DNA from: Lactobacillus sp.
Lineage (GTDB): Bacteria; Bacillota; Bacilli; Lactobacillales; Lactobacillaceae
DNA length: 64,000 bases
Direction of reading: 5' to 3'
Assembly (NCBI GenBank): GCA_030530865.1
Contig: JAUMUC010000003.1
Span: 62,001-126,000, forward strand
This document shows, piece by piece, positions 63,666 through 64,000 of this stretch. The translations under genes and the position numbers were made by a program. Position 1 is the stretch's first letter. Every line of letters begins with the position of its first letter. A model generated the notes under the pieces. That model was given only the letters and a program-made list of their open reading frames with translations, was not told the DNA's origin and ran no database searches.

Positions 63666-64000
63666 ATGGATCGAAAAGCAGTTGCCAATTTTGTCAAAGA
63701 AAAGCTTAAAGACGAACGGACAGGTCATGATTTTTACCATGGTGAACGTGTGGCTAAGTTAGCTGAAAAAATGTATCTTGCCGATTACCCAGCAGGTGAA
63801 TTGGCTGATATCGTTTATACTGCTGGCTTTGTTCATGATGTTATTGATGAAAAAGTGACAGATAATCCAGATCAGAGCTTACAAGAAGTGTTAGCCTTTT
63901 TGAAAACACAACAATTATCTCTTGATGAACTTAACGATATCGAATATACCATTACGCACATGTCATATTCGAAAAATATTGAGCATCATTATGAATTGCC
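63666..64000 (+). CDS. HD-domain phosphohydrolase, N-terminal part
   Basis: ATG 63666 with AAAGGAG upstream; the gene runs off the window. The first 111 residues include GHDFYHGERVAKLA, FVHDVIDEK (HD motif) and a late H-M-S-Y, typical of YedJ/YqeK-like HD hydrolases that cleave nucleotides or dinucleotides. The exact substrate is not predictable from this part. Confidence 0.85.
   Translation, partial: MDRKAVANFVKEKLKDERTGHDFYHGERVAKLAEKMYLADYPAGELADIVYTAGFVHDVIDEKVTDNPDQSLQEVLAFLKTQQLSLDELNDIEYTITHMSYSKNIEHHYEL

Overview
The window reads as chromosome from a low-GC Firmicute of the genus Lactobacillus in the strict sense, plausibly near the gasseri/johnsonii/acidophilus clade. The evidence is AT-rich codon use, strong AGGAGG ribosome sites, the peptidase set PepN, PepD and PepF, the L-Lys/D-Asp type murein genes murE plus aspartate racemase, and the rsmG-noc-parA-parB order. 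The species cannot be fixed from sequence alone. Genes are dense and mostly on the plus strand, and many operons end in clear intrinsic terminators.

Layout. 1-3.1 kb: the end of a 6-phospho-beta-glucosidase, an MFS transporter broken by an in-frame TAA, and two small transcription units (amidohydrolase; YciI-like protein), each behind a near-identical MerR-type promoter with a 19-bp spacer. 3.1-9.2 kb: pepN, yaaA, two adjacent L,D-transpeptidases and tRNA-Val. 9.2-12.4 kb: a TetR regulator with a self-operator and an FtsX-type ABC transporter. 12.2-15.8 kb: a second TetR gene, two FMN reductases, a tyrosine phosphatase and a signal-less ApbE. 15.8-21.7 kb: cvpA, then rsmG-noc-parA-parB-DUF951-ychF-DUF1129, with a degenerate parS-like site in front. 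21.7-29.5 kb: a heterodimeric ABC exporter with one degenerate ATP site, an OmpR/VanS-like two-component system, and murE-racD. 29.5-35.9 kb: an EmrB-type efflux pump with a DUF4811 partner and divergent MerR gene, then the fruRKA operon with a promoter containing a cre-like site and helically phased repeats.

35.9-41.1 kb is the most accessory-looking part: an Rgg-like regulator, a single-module A-T-C nonribosomal peptide synthetase broken by an in-frame TAA, and an MFS exporter. The cassette is bracketed by identical 37-bp direct copies of a terminator. 41.1-50.3 kb holds a PPOX-fold flavoprotein, PepD, a metal-type ABC transporter whose ribosome site points to a non-AUG start, PepF, an LCP protein, an ABC-F ATPase and a split ThrE-type exporter. 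An independently promoted structured RNA (about 50312-50478) with mutually exclusive hairpins follows. 50.5-53.9 kb has three histidine-phosphatase/phosphoglycerate-mutase paralogs, a small membrane protein and a PNK-like P-loop protein. 54-62 kb is an envelope block (LCP, PlsY, two tandem ~990-residue LTA-synthase-like proteins), then tyrS, two small membrane proteins, tRNA-Thr and the start of an HD-domain gene.

The main themes are cell-envelope construction (L,D-transpeptidases, MurE, RacD, LCP, PlsY, LTA-synthase-like enzymes), peptide use, fructose uptake and chromosome segregation. The best candidate for an undescribed system is the Rgg / A-T-C NRPS / MFS cassette, which appears inactivated in this strain. 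The best candidate for an undescribed RNA is the element at 50312-50478.
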